Shown: positions 37,473-46,073, counted from the stretch's first letter. The stretch: 64,000 bases of DNA from Clostridiales bacterium (GCA_022793655.1 JAAWDG010000008.1:22783-86782), one strand, 5' to 3'. Notes: generated by a model from the sequence alone, not told the origin. Translations and numbers: made by a program.

Positions 37473-38756
37473 TTGAAGAAAGCAAAAAACACAATGGAAA
37501 AACTTCGGGTTGGCTACATAGGCCTTGGCGGCCGTGGATACGGCGTTCTGAACGGAATCATAAACAATATGAACGATATTGATATCGTGGTTGTATGTGA
37601 TTTAAAAGAAGATCGGATGCAAAGAGGTAAGAAATTAGTAGAAGAGAAGTATGGTCATGATATCGATGGTACGCTGAACTATCACGATATTTTAGCGAGA
37701 AAAGACATCGACTGTATCTTGATTCCTTCTTCATGGAATGCGCACTATAAGATTGCGATTGATTCGATGGAAGCGGGAATTCCGGCAGCTTTCGAGGTAG
37801 GACCGGTTTCCAGCTTGCAGGAATGCTGGGATTTAGTGCGTACGCATGAGCGTACAGGCGTGCACTGCATGGCGTTGGAAAACTGCTGCTATGGCCGTTA
37901 TGAAATGGCCATGTACAACATGATCAAAAAAGGTATCTTTGGTGAGGTTGTGTATGTAGGCGGCGGCTATCAGCATGATTTGCGCGGTTTGGCTGACGAT
38001 TATGCAAACGGCATGGAAAGATCGTTCCATACCAAGTGCCGTAATGGAGAACTGTATCCGACGCATGAACTTGGCCCGATGTTGTATTATTTGGATATCA
38101 ACCGCGGCAACCGCATGCTGTCTTTGACATCGACTTCTACCAAGGCAAGAGGTCTATATGATTATATCAACAAAAACGGCGGAAAAGAGCATCCGTTGTA
38201 TGGTAAGCAGATTAATAACGGCGATATCACAACCACGGTTATTAAATGTGCAAACGGCGAGAATATGGTGCTGACGCATGATATTACACTGCCAAGAGGT
38301 TATTCCAGAGGCGGCCGTGTACAGGGAACTAACGGTATATGGATGGAAGACGGCGATCGTCTTTATTTAGATGGTATGAATGAAGGTCATGAATTTGCCA
38401 ATATGAAAAATTATATTGATCAATATGACCATCCGCTGTGGCGGAAATATAAGGAAGAGGGCATTCAGGATGCGCACGGCGGTATGGATACGCTGGTGTT
38501 GCGTGCATTCTTTGAAAGTGTCCGCAATCACGAGGAACCGCCGATTGATGTATATGATTCAGTTTGTATGTCGGTTGTTTCCTGCTTGTCTGAGCAATCC
38601 ATCGCTATGGGTTCCATGCCTGTGCCGATTCCGGACTTTACCGATGGTAAATGGGTTAATCGTAAACCTTCGCCTAAGTCACCTTATGCGCTGGACGCTG
38701 TTTATGACGATCTGTTTGAAGGCGATAAATTTGAATATTTCGATTTTGTAAAATAA
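37473..38756 (+). CDS. Gfo/Idh/MocA-family oxidoreductase, GH109-like
   Basis: 427 aa. Rossmann loop GYIGLGGRGYG at the N terminus binds NAD(H); the substrate domain has the ELYPTHELGP motif near residue 195, with a His-Glu pair as in GH109 glycosidases that work by an NAD-dependent oxidation-elimination route. NCCYGRYEMAMYNMIKKGIFGE also matches that group. The start codon is TTG, with AAGGAGG 14 bases upstream; an ATG at 37494 is an alternative. Acts in the cytoplasm with the DUF4832-like protein, perhaps on amino sugars or glycosides. Confidence 0.78.
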   Translation: MKKAKNTMEKLRVGYIGLGGRGYGVLNGIINNMNDIDIVVVCDLKEDRMQRGKKLVEEKYGHDIDGTLNYHDILARKDIDCILIPSSWNAHYKIAIDSMEAGIPAAFEVGPVSSLQECWDLVRTHERTGVHCMALENCCYGRYEMAMYNMIKKGIFGEVVYVGGGYQHDLRGLADDYANGMERSFHTKCRNGELYPTHELGPMLYYLDINRGNRMLSLTSTSTKARGLYDYINKNGGKEHPLYGKQINNGDITTTVIKCANGENMVLTHDITLPRGYSRGGRVQGTNGIWMEDGDRLYLDGMNEGHEFANMKNYIDQYDHPLWRKYKEEGIQDAHGGMDTLVLRAFFESVRNHEEPPIDVYDSVCMSVVSCLSEQSIAMGSMPVPIPDFTDGKWVNRKPSPKSPYALDAVYDDLFEGDKFEYFDFVK

Positions 38757-38771
38757 AATCAAATTAACCTC

Positions 38772-38800
38772 TTGACAAATTGACAATTCTATGAGATAAT
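38772..38800 (+). promoter_or_regulatory. Promoter of the CBM9-like gene
   Basis: TTGACA (38772-38777), 17-base spacer, GATAAT (38795-38800), giving a leader of about 90 bases. Confidence 0.75.
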
Positions 38801-38895
38801 AAGATCAAAGAAATGTACAAAATATATAAAGTTTGTACATGGAATGTTTTGAGTTTTATCAGAATGTATTTTATTATTAATTTGGAGGAAATAAA

Positions 38896-39849
38896 ATGAA
38901 AAAAGTGACAGTGCTGATGCTTGTGGTTGCTGTAATGATCAGCGTCTTTGCAGTGTCCTCAAGCGCGAACCGCAGTATGGAATCATACGGCGTAATCCCG
39001 AAGGTGAGCAGTTTGTCTGTTACCATTGACGGCCAAAAAGATTTGGCATATGATTATGGTATTTGCTTACCCATTGCGCAAGGTTTCCAGGATAGACCTG
39101 CGCCGGCAAATTTGAGCGGCTATCTTTGGCTGGTTTATGACGACAATAACCTGTATGTATTTGTAGAGGTTAATGATCCTGGCGTATTTGATGCTGCTTC
39201 TAATTTCCATATTTGCAGCGAGTGTGGCAAACAGTTGAGAGTAGAAGCTAAATGTGAGCATGTAACTGAAGATACACAGGATGCTCATAACATTTGGGAT
39301 GACGACTGCATTGAGTTCATGATTGACTGGACCAACAAGGCAAGCCTTGCTTCGCAGTATCGTGTAAACCGTTTAGGTTGGGCAACACGTGACTGGGATA
39401 CATGGAACACTGGTTTCACCGCATCTGCAAGTGCTGGTTCAAACGGCACATGGTATGGTGAGTTTTCCATTCCGCTTGACAACTCTAAATTAGGTACACA
39501 AATTGGTATTAGCTGCATGCTTCACAGCCAGGAATCTCTCGATCCGTTTGAAGAGAACATTGCAATGCTGAACAACAGCTATGGTTATCAGGATGTGTGG
39601 CGTTCTGAGTATTACGATTATATCGAGTTGGGTCCAGAAGCTGACACATCAGTAGAGCCGCCGAGTACTGTAAGACCGACTGGCGGTCCTGTTGTTAATC
39701 CTGGCAATCCTGGCGATCCGGGCAATCCTGGTAATCCTGGCGATCCAAGCAACCCTAAGACCGCTGATCCGATCGTAATGATTGTGATTGCTGCTTTCGC
39801 AGCGCTGGGCGCAGCAGTTGTTATTAAAAAGACCTGCTTTAATAAATAA
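38896..39849 (+). CDS. Surface protein with CBM9-like domain and sortase-type tail
   Basis: 317 aa. Signal peptide 1-24 (ends SSSA). Residues 35-245 look like a CBM9/DOMON sugar-binding sandwich (VTIDGQKDLAYDYG, LWLVYDDNNLYVFVEVND, WDDDCIEFMIDWTN, YGEFSIPLDNSKLG). Inside it ICSECGKQLRVEAKCEH places three Cys and a His as in a small metal-binding loop. Then a GNPGDPGNP-type linker repeated in units of three to six residues, then NPKTADP, a hydrophobic stretch and basic KK...NK end, which resembles a clostridial sortase signal. GGAGG precedes the ATG. Probably displays a sugar-binding module on the cell wall. Confidence 0.78.
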   Translation: MKKVTVLMLVVAVMISVFAVSSSANRSMESYGVIPKVSSLSVTIDGQKDLAYDYGICLPIAQGFQDRPAPANLSGYLWLVYDDNNLYVFVEVNDPGVFDAASNFHICSECGKQLRVEAKCEHVTEDTQDAHNIWDDDCIEFMIDWTNKASLASQYRVNRLGWATRDWDTWNTGFTASASAGSNGTWYGEFSIPLDNSKLGTQIGISCMLHSQESLDPFEENIAMLNNSYGYQDVWRSEYYDYIELGPEADTSVEPPSTVRPTGGPVVNPGNPGDPGNPGNPGDPSNPKTADPIVMIVIAAFAALGAAVVIKKTCFNK

Positions 39850-39895
39850 CTTTGTACGCAAGTAAATTATTTTCGCAAGGTTAGTATATCGATTC

Positions 39896-39928
39896 GATAG
39901 CCGACACCTTTGTGTCGGCTATCTTTTT
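39896..39928 (+). terminator. Terminator after the CBM9-like gene
   Basis: GATAGCCGACA-cctttg-TGTCGGCTATC followed by TTTTT, 46 bases past the stop. Confidence 0.92.
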
Positions 39929-39968
39929 CCAATCGATAGTAGTTCATGATTTGCACATAAAATATTAA

Positions 39969-39997
39969 TTGACATTGACAGCTTGTTTTTATATAAT
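39969..39997 (+). promoter_or_regulatory. Consensus promoter of the solute-binding protein gene
   Basis: TTGACA (39969-39974), 17-base spacer, TATAAT (39992-39997); both boxes perfect. Confidence 0.85.
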
Positions 39998-40037
39998 GAA
40001 AGCAGAAATCGTTTATCATTATTTTTAGGAGGATAAC

Positions 40038-41552
40038 ATGAAAAAAATATTGGCAATGCTGCTGGTATTTGTGATGGTACTGTGTGTGTTCGCTTCATGT
40101 AAGAAGGACGATGGCGGTTCTACGGGCAGCACAGAACCAAGCAACAGCGCAAATTATGAGTGGCCGACTAATTTGGACTACTCTGGGTTTGACGGTTATG
40201 ATTTCAGAATTTTGACATGGGGATCACTGGGTGGTTCTCACTGGGGCGCTTTTGAGTTTTACTATAATAAAGACTTACAAGGCGACGTAGTCAATGACGC
40301 TGTTCTGGAACGTGACAAAAAGTTAGAGGAAAAACTGAATATCAATATCAGTTATATTGAGCAGCAAGGCGGCGATGAATTTTTAAATCGTGCTCGTCAG
40401 TCGATTTTAGCTGGTACGGATGATTTCGATTTGATCAGTGCGAATTTGCACAATGCCGCTACCATGGCGACAGAGGGCTTGTTGCTTGACTTAATGGATT
40501 ATTCGGATATTCTGAATTTACAAGAAGATTATTGGGATCAGAGTGCTAATGCGCAGCTTTCAGTAAATAATCACTTGTACTTCACCATTAGCGATTTGAC
40601 ATTGGTTGATAAACAGGCTACATGGGTTGTATACTTTGTGAAAAATATGATTGGTACTTATAATTTAGCGCCTGATTATAATAACAACTTATATGAGATG
40701 GTAAAAGCCGGTGACTGGACGATTGAAGAAATGTTCAGAATGGTTCAGGCTGTATCGAGAGATGCAACTGGTGACGGCGAAATGGGCTTAGACGATATTT
40801 ATGGACATATTGGTGAACAATATAACTATGTTGCCCTGATGGTAGGCTGTGGTGCACAGGTTACTAAGAAAGATGCAAACGATCTTCCTGTTTACTGTTT
40901 TACCGATAATCTGGATACAATGGTAAATAGCTGGACGAGAGTAAAAGATATTGTTGGTAATGCAAACTATTCGATGCTTTCTGGCCGCTTGCAGAATATC
41001 GGTGTAGACGGCGACCTGTGGGTTGACGGTATGGGCAGTATGATGGAAAAAGAAGAAGCATTGTTCAATGTAACTGGTATGAACAGATGTAAACTGTTCC
41101 GCGGTCTTGACTGCGAATTTGGTATTTTGCCATTGCCGAAAGCTGATAAGAGCCAAGAGAATTATCGTTCTGGTATGAGCTGGGGTCAGGCCAATACAGT
41201 GGCTATTCCTTTGACAGCACCAGATCCAGAAAGAACCGCTACTATTTTGGAAGCTATGACTTGCTTAGCATCTCAGACCACTTATAAAGCATATGTTGAT
41301 AGAGCACTGACTTACAAATATTTACGTGATGAAGAATCGGCTGATATGCTTGATATTATCTTTGATAATCGTGTATATGAAGTGGTAGATATTTATAAAT
41401 GGGGTCAGGGTATCAGCAGTACCTTTGGTGAAGGACTGGATCCGACACGTCTTGCTTCTCACGTCAACATGGCTAAGAATTCTACCCAAAAGGAAATTCA
41501 GTTTGGTCTTGACGATTTAGAGGCTATTTACGACAAAACTGGTAAAAAATAA
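40038..41552 (+). CDS. Extracellular solute-binding lipoprotein (sugar ABC transporter type)
   Basis: 504 aa. Lipoprotein signal with lipobox VFASC, Cys21 being the lipidated residue, followed by a Gly/Ser-rich linker. The rest resembles family 1 extracellular solute-binding proteins for sugars (DAVLERDKKLEEKLNINISY, WTIEEMFRMVQ, a FGILPLPKADKSQ turn). GGAGG lies 6 bases before the ATG and the promoter is consensus, so expression is probably strong. No permease or ATPase gene is in the window; it must use partners elsewhere. Confidence 0.88.
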   Translation: MKKILAMLLVFVMVLCVFASCKKDDGGSTGSTEPSNSANYEWPTNLDYSGFDGYDFRILTWGSLGGSHWGAFEFYYNKDLQGDVVNDAVLERDKKLEEKLNINISYIEQQGGDEFLNRARQSILAGTDDFDLISANLHNAATMATEGLLLDLMDYSDILNLQEDYWDQSANAQLSVNNHLYFTISDLTLVDKQATWVVYFVKNMIGTYNLAPDYNNNLYEMVKAGDWTIEEMFRMVQAVSRDATGDGEMGLDDIYGHIGEQYNYVALMVGCGAQVTKKDANDLPVYCFTDNLDTMVNSWTRVKDIVGNANYSMLSGRLQNIGVDGDLWVDGMGSMMEKEEALFNVTGMNRCKLFRGLDCEFGILPLPKADKSQENYRSGMSWGQANTVAIPLTAPDPERTATILEAMTCLASQTTYKAYVDRALTYKYLRDEESADMLDIIFDNRVYEVVDIYKWGQGISSTFGEGLDPTRLASHVNMAKNSTQKEIQFGLDDLEAIYDKTGKK

Positions 41553-41575
41553 ATAGAACTTTCGCAAAGACTTTC

Positions 41576-41608
41576 GCAGGTCATCTATATAGATGACCTG
41601 CATTTTTT
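41576..41608 (+). terminator. Terminator after the solute-binding protein gene
   Basis: GCAGGTCATCTATATAGATGACCTGC, a 26-base perfect palindrome, followed by A and six Ts. Confidence 0.93.
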
Positions 41609-41775
41609 ATATGTCAAAAACTCTTTTACCGATCCAAAAATCAGTATTTAAAAGATCATTAATTGAAAGAGTTAGACCGAAAATAGATAAATTTGATTCG
41701 ACACCGGATTGTGACACTCTTTTTAGAAATCTTATGATATTCTCTTGTTGTAATAAAGAAAAGGAACTATGTTTG

Positions 41776-42093
41776 ATGATGAATGTACAATCAAAAATGG
41801 AAGGAAATAAGCTTATTCTATATGTTTTGGGCGAAATCGATCATCATACAGCCAAAGAAATCCGAAAAGAAATGGACAAGCAGATTATTTCCTTGCGGCC
41901 AAAAGAGATAAGAATTAATTTGAGTTCGGTTTCTTTTATGGATTCTTCCGGTCTTGGGTTGATTATGGGACGATATGCAGTGGCCTCTGATATTGGCGCG
42001 GCGCTAAAGGTAGTAAATCCTACCGATTCAGTGGCACGCATTATGCTGATGGCCGGGCTTGATAAAATTGTACCAATTGAAAGGATCAAGTAA
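41776..42093 (+). CDS. spoIIAA: Anti-anti-sigma factor SpoIIAA
   Basis: STAS-domain protein that releases sigma-F from SpoIIAB in the forespore. About 105 aa from the ATG at 41776 (a TTG one codon earlier is possible); AAGGA is upstream. The regulatory phosphoserine lies in SVSFMDSSGLGLIMGRY. The frame is open to 41593, but that extension crosses the previous terminator. First gene of the spoIIA operon; a clear sigma-H promoter was not found. Confidence 0.93.
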   Translation: MMNVQSKMEGNKLILYVLGEIDHHTAKEIRKEMDKQIISLRPKEIRINLSSVSFMDSSGLGLIMGRYAVASDIGAALKVVNPTDSVARIMLMAGLDKIVPIERIK

Positions 42094-42094
42094 A

Positions 42095-42529
42095 GTGAGA
42101 AGTCATATAGTGAATGAAATGCGCCTTACCATTCCCTCTAAGTCGATTAACGAAAGCTATGCCAGATACGCAATTTCTGCCTTTGTGGGTCAGCTTGATC
42201 CGGCGGTGGACGAGCTTGGCGATATTCGAACGGTTGTGAGTGAGGCGGTAACAAACTGCGTTGTGCATGCGTACCGAGAAGAAGAGGGCAAAATTTACAT
42301 ATGCGCTAAGTATTATGATGATGGCCGCGTGGTTATTCAGATTAAAGATCGAGGCTGCGGTATTCCTGATGTGAAAAAGGCAATGGAACCTTTATACACA
42401 ACCGATCAGTCAGGTGAACGAGGCGGTATGGGTTTTGCTATTATGGAATCTTTTACCGACAAGCTTAAAGTGAGATCTTGTGCTGGATATGGAACAACGG
42501 TCACCATGACAAAGCGCATAAAAAAGTAA
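42095..42529 (+). CDS. spoIIAB: Anti-sigma F factor / serine kinase SpoIIAB
   Basis: GHKL-type kinase that binds sigma-F and phosphorylates SpoIIAA. 144 aa from GTG at 42095 (Bacillus protein 146 aa), with AAAGGA 9 bases upstream and only one base after the spoIIAA stop. ATP-lid motifs: VVSEAVTNCVVHAY (N box), IKDRGCGIPD (G1) and GERGGMGFAIMESF (G2). Confidence 0.95.
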   Translation: MRSHIVNEMRLTIPSKSINESYARYAISAFVGQLDPAVDELGDIRTVVSEAVTNCVVHAYREEEGKIYICAKYYDDGRVVIQIKDRGCGIPDVKKAMEPLYTTDQSGERGGMGFAIMESFTDKLKVRSCAGYGTTVTMTKRIKK

Positions 42530-42542
42530 AGAAAGTGATTGA

Positions 42543-43247
42543 ATGCGTGATAACGAAGCTTTGTTAAAACAGGCGCAGGCTGGCGATGAAAAGGCCTTTG
42601 AAGAAATCATTTCTTCAAACTTAGGATTGGTTAAAAAAATTGCGCTGAAATTTACAGACAGAGGAGTTGATTTTGAAGATTTAGTGCAGATTGGCTCAAT
42701 AGGTATGATTAAAGCAGTTCGGAGCTTTGATTTTTCCTATGAGTGCATGTTTTCTACCTATGCAGTCCCCTTGATTTTGGGTGAAATTAGGCGTTTTTTG
42801 CGTGATGATGGCATGATTAAGGTTAGCCGTCAAACAAAGCGTCAGGGTATTGAAATTTTGCGAAAAAAAGAGTCGTTTATTAAAGAGCAGGGCAGAGAGC
42901 CAAAACTAACCGAACTGGCAGCCCTCTGTGAAATGAGCACTGACGAGTTGATTTATGCGTTAGACGCGGTAAATCCTGTCCATTCGCTCAATGAATCGGT
43001 CGGTGATGATGATGGCGAACTTGGTGATTTTGTGGCAGACAAAAACAATGAAATGGAGGTGTTAACCGATAAAATTGCGCTGGCACAAGCAATTAAAGCG
43101 CTACCCGAGATGCAGCAAAAAATCATTATGCTGCGTTTCTTTAAGGATATGTCTCAGCAACAGACAGGTCAAATGTTAGGTTTGTCACAAGTAAAAATCT
43201 CCAGAGAAGAAAAGAAAATCATGAACACATTAAGACAGGCTTTATAG
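42543..43247 (+). CDS. sigF: RNA polymerase sigma-F factor
   Basis: First forespore-specific sigma factor. 234 aa: region 2 (DLVQIGSIGMIKAVRSFDFS, FSTYAVPLILGEIRRFLRDDG), region 3 and region 4 (LPEMQQKIIMLRFFKDMSQQQTG, then LGLSQVKISREEKKI). It lies 13 bases after spoIIAB with a weak GAAAG ribosome site. Its last codons and stop form the 5' arm and loop of a terminator shared with the convergent spoVAF gene. Confidence 0.96.
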   Translation: MRDNEALLKQAQAGDEKAFEEIISSNLGLVKKIALKFTDRGVDFEDLVQIGSIGMIKAVRSFDFSYECMFSTYAVPLILGEIRRFLRDDGMIKVSRQTKRQGIEILRKKESFIKEQGREPKLTELAALCEMSTDELIYALDAVNPVHSLNESVGDDDGELGDFVADKNNEMEVLTDKIALAQAIKALPEMQQKIIMLRFFKDMSQQQTGQMLGLSQVKISREEKKIMNTLRQAL

Positions 43248-43268
43248 CCTGTCTTAATGTGTTTTTTT
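43224..43268. terminator. Bidirectional terminator built into the ends of sigF and spoVAF
   Basis: A 17-bp stem AACACATTAAGACAGGC / GCCTGTCTTAATGTGTT with a 6-base loop and T-run after 43260. The sigF stop TAG (43245-43247) overlaps the loop and the spoVAF stop (43254-43256) lies in the 3' arm; the two coding regions are only 6 bases apart. Confidence 0.92.
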
Positions 43269-44639
43269 TGTGCGAATTAACAGTCGTTTCAACGCATTGC
43301 CGTTGAATGGAATGAGCGGATAAAGATAGCCGCGTCCGCCGACGCCCTTATTGATTACGATAAGAATCTTCATCAGCAAATCAGAAATAATGAAACCCCA
43401 AAGTCCAAATAGTGACGCACAGAGGAACATGAACAACCGCATGAATTTTAGCGCAAAGCCGAGTTCATAACTGACTTGGGTAAAGGTGCCTAAGGCAGTG
43501 ATGGCTACATAGAGAACGACACCAGGTTCAAACCAACCGGCCGCTACGGCAAAGTCGCTTAAGATTAACCCGGCTACAACTGATAGAGAATTGCCTAACA
43601 TACTTGGTGTATTCAGCGAAGCCAGCTTGAGTCCGTCAATTGCGATTTCGGCTATAAAAATTTGGAAAAGTAGTGGGAGCTGAGCTTCGTTGGATATAAT
43701 AATAAATTTCAATAATTCGGGTGTTTTGTCTGGATTGCTTTGTATCAAGGCCCATACGGGAAGCAAATACAAGGTCATTAAAACAATGATAATGCGTATA
43801 ATGCGGAGATAAGAGCCAACAAGCGGGGGAAAATAAAAATCGTCGGTTTCTTGAATAAAATCGAAAATAGACGTAGGCAAAATCATAGCAGCGGGATAGT
43901 TATCGCAAAGAATGATGATGCTGCCTTCTAATAAATGGGCGCAAACGGTATCAGGCCGTTCGGTGTAACGTATCTTTGGAAAAGGATTATACCATCTTTT
44001 TTTAATCAGCATTTCGGCAATGGATTCAGCCCCCATGTTGAGTGAGTCGGTATCAATTGCGTTAAGCTTGTTTTTAATTGTATTTAAAAAGGCGTCATCA
44101 GCAAGTCCGTCTACATAACAGACAGCTACATCGGTACGGGTAGAGGCACCAATGATCATGTTCTCAATACAGAGATTGGCGTCTCGGATTCGGCGGCGAA
44201 TAAGCGAGGTATTAAGAATCAGCGATTCGCCAAAGCCATCACGGGAACCGCGCAATACTTTATCATTTTCAGGCTCTTCAATACCGCGCATCGGGTAGCT
44301 GCGTGCATAGACGATAGCGGCATTTTGGCAATGATCGCGCAGAATGGCGGTGCCGCCTTTTAGGACGGCATTTTTAATATCTTCAATTTGATTCATGTTA
44401 GCGGTTTCAATATAGGGTATTGCCGCAATTTCTTTTTCAGATTCGCCATCGAAGCGCATAAAAAAATTGAGTGTTTCGGTGAGAACTGTGTCTTTAATCA
44501 GTCCGCTGACGGCATACAAAGCACATTTTGCGCCCTTCATATTGACAAATTCTCGTTTGGTTAAATCAAAGGCGCGGTTCAGGTTTAGTGCCTGATCCAT
44601 ATGACTTGAATCAAGAAGATAATTTCCTGTTAGCTGCAT
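43254..44639 (-). CDS. spoVAF: SpoVAF-type GerA-family spore membrane protein
   Basis: 461 aa. Large soluble N-terminal domain of the GerA type and, from about 285, at least four transmembrane segments (IIRIIIVLMTLYLLPVWAL and others). NPFPKIRYTERPDTV followed by H-L-EG-II is the SpoVAF hallmark, distinguishing it from GerAA receptors. In Bacillus spoVAF lies in the spoVA operon downstream of spoIIA-sigF; here it is alone and inverted. The frame opens at 44690, but AAAGGA before the ATG at 44639 favours that start. Acts in the spore inner membrane. Confidence 0.87.
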   Translation of the reverse strand: MQLTGNYLLDSSHMDQALNLNRAFDLTKREFVNMKGAKCALYAVSGLIKDTVLTETLNFFMRFDGESEKEIAAIPYIETANMNQIEDIKNAVLKGGTAILRDHCQNAAIVYARSYPMRGIEEPENDKVLRGSRDGFGESLILNTSLIRRRIRDANLCIENMIIGASTRTDVAVCYVDGLADDAFLNTIKNKLNAIDTDSLNMGAESIAEMLIKKRWYNPFPKIRYTERPDTVCAHLLEGSIIILCDNYPAAMILPTSIFDFIQETDDFYFPPLVGSYLRIIRIIIVLMTLYLLPVWALIQSNPDKTPELLKFIIISNEAQLPLLFQIFIAEIAIDGLKLASLNTPSMLGNSLSVVAGLILSDFAVAAGWFEPGVVLYVAITALGTFTQVSYELGFALKFMRLFMFLCASLFGLWGFIISDLLMKILIVINKGVGGRGYLYPLIPFNGNALKRLLIRTKKTH

Positions 44640-44938
44640 TGCTGCATGATCCTTTCTTTGCGCGTTTGTCATATTGTTGAAATCGAACAAATGCTTTCTT
44701 GTTGTTTATTATAAACCGTATTTGTTGTTTTTATCATAAAAATAAGAATAAGCTTGACAGCTTAATCTTAAAGAATAAGCCTGACGGTTTATTTAAAAAA
44801 ACTAACGGATTAAACTTACAGTAAGCGAAATGTTTATCATATAGATTTACAGCAGAAAAATGTGTTTTAAAAACAGCAAATTTATACTTTAGAAGAGAAG
44901 TTTTGGTGTGTTTTTTATTATCATTACTTAGTTTAATG

Positions 44939-44967
44939 TTGACAAAAGCAATAAGAATGCATATACT
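44939..44967 (+). promoter_or_regulatory. Promoter of the riboswitch-controlled antiporter
   Basis: TTGACA (44939-44944), 17-base spacer, TATACT (44962-44967), just before the aptamer. Confidence 0.85.
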
Positions 44968-44975
44968 GTTATTAC

Positions 44976-45050
44976 AAAGGGAGTAGCTTGCATGGAGCGT
45001 TTCCATGTTTACTTTGTCGTCAGTACGATCCTTTCGATCCGGCTTAGTAA
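44976..45050 (+). ncRNA. yybP-ykoY (manganese) riboswitch
   Basis: AAAGGGAGTAGC opens the element, followed by a stem, then TTGTCGTCAGTACGA and ATCCGGC, the two loop strands that meet around Mn2+ in this class. It lies between a promoter and a terminator, followed by a cation exchanger gene. Assignment rests on the conserved GGGAGTAGC and GTCAGTAC/TCCGGC blocks. Confidence 0.78.
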
Positions 45051-45059
45051 TGAAATAGC

Positions 45060-45101
45060 GAGACTTTGCTGTTATTGAGTAGCGGCAAAGTCTCTATTTT
45101 T
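45060..45101 (+). terminator. Riboswitch-controlled terminator before the antiporter
   Basis: GAGACTTTGC / GCAAAGTCTC with a 15-base loop, then TATTTTT. It lies 34 bases before the antiporter ATG, so read-through should depend on the aptamer. Confidence 0.85.
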
Positions 45102-45134
45102 ATGCTTTGCCGAAACGGTGAAGGAGAAATTGGG

Positions 45135-46073
45135 ATGGAATTAATTTTGCTAATACTTATGCTGACGGCTGGTTTTTTTCTGCTGGTTAAAGGGGCGGAT
45201 TGGTTTGTGAGCGGTGCTTCTGCGATGGCGGAAAAGCTTGGCATATCGCCAATTGTGATCGGGCTTACTGTGGTGGCTATGGGTACAAGTTTGCCCGAGG
45301 CCGCGGTAAGTATTTCGGCTGTCATAAAGGGCAACGCAGAAATTACGATTGGCAATGTTGTAGGCAGTAATATATTAAATATTTTGATGATTCTTGGCCT
45401 TTCGGCAATGGTGAGCGTACTTAAGGTAAAGAAAAGTACAGTAAGATATGAACTTCCGTTTTTAATGGGAATCAGTATATTGTTGGTTGTACAAGGCATT
45501 GATGGCCGTATAGGCTTTGCGGATGGTTTGCTGCAAATTATTCTTTTTGCATTATATCTTGCTTATTTGTTTTTGGCAGCTAAAAAAAGTCGGATAGAGG
45601 GCGAAAAGAAGATCATAGACAAAAATAATAAAAAAGTATGGCAAATCATTTTATTATGTGTTTTCGGCTTGATTATGACGATTGTGGGAAGCAGTATGGT
45701 TGTGGAAGCCGCCTGTATTGTGGCGGCGAGGCTCGGTTTAAGTGAGCGTTTGATCGGACTCACAATTGTGGCGCTTGGCACTTCGCTGCCTGAATTGGTA
45801 ACATCGGTGACAGCTGCTAAAAAAGGCAACTCAGATATTGCTATTGGTAATATCGTGGGCAGCAATATTTTCAATATTTTATTTGTGATAGGGATTTCCT
45901 CTTTAGTTCATCCCGTAGCGTTTGCAGAGATTTTCCGTTTTGACAGCATCGTATCTGCGGCGGCAGCTTTGTTCTTAGTTATATTCTGCGCGAAAGAAGG
46001 AAGGTTAAAACGTTGGCATGGCGCCGTTTTGCTGACAGGATATATGATATATTTTGCTGCTATTGTATTATAG
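45135..46073 (+). CDS. CaCA-family cation/sodium antiporter, candidate Mn2+ exporter
   Basis: 312 aa, about ten transmembrane helices. Two inverted alpha repeats hold the ion site: GTSLPEAAVSISAVIKGNAE...GNVVGSNILNI near 50-90 and GTSLPELVTSVTAAKKGNSD...GNIVGSNIFNI near 215-255. Resembles YrbG-type calcium/sodium exchangers. AAGGAG 7 bases before the ATG at 45135 sets the start; the longer frame from 45066 runs through the terminator. The upstream Mn2+ riboswitch suggests that Mn2+ (or Ca2+) export is its job. Cell membrane. Confidence 0.9.
   Translation: MELILLILMLTAGFFLLVKGADWFVSGASAMAEKLGISPIVIGLTVVAMGTSLPEAAVSISAVIKGNAEITIGNVVGSNILNILMILGLSAMVSVLKVKKSTVRYELPFLMGISILLVVQGIDGRIGFADGLLQIILFALYLAYLFLAAKKSRIEGEKKIIDKNNKKVWQIILLCVFGLIMTIVGSSMVVEAACIVAARLGLSERLIGLTIVALGTSLPELVTSVTAAKKGNSDIAIGNIVGSNIFNILFVIGISSLVHPVAFAEIFRFDSIVSAAAALFLVIFCAKEGRLKRWHGAVLLTGYMIYFAAIVL

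Noticed and set aside
44734..45006. 90-aa minus-strand frame upstream of the antiporter
   Set aside because: It lies antisense to the promoter and riboswitch and has no ribosome binding site or recognisable domain.
45044..45499. 151-aa minus-strand frame rich in Ile/Pro/Thr
   Set aside because: Mirror image of the antiporter alpha-repeat codons; the antiporter is clearly the real gene.
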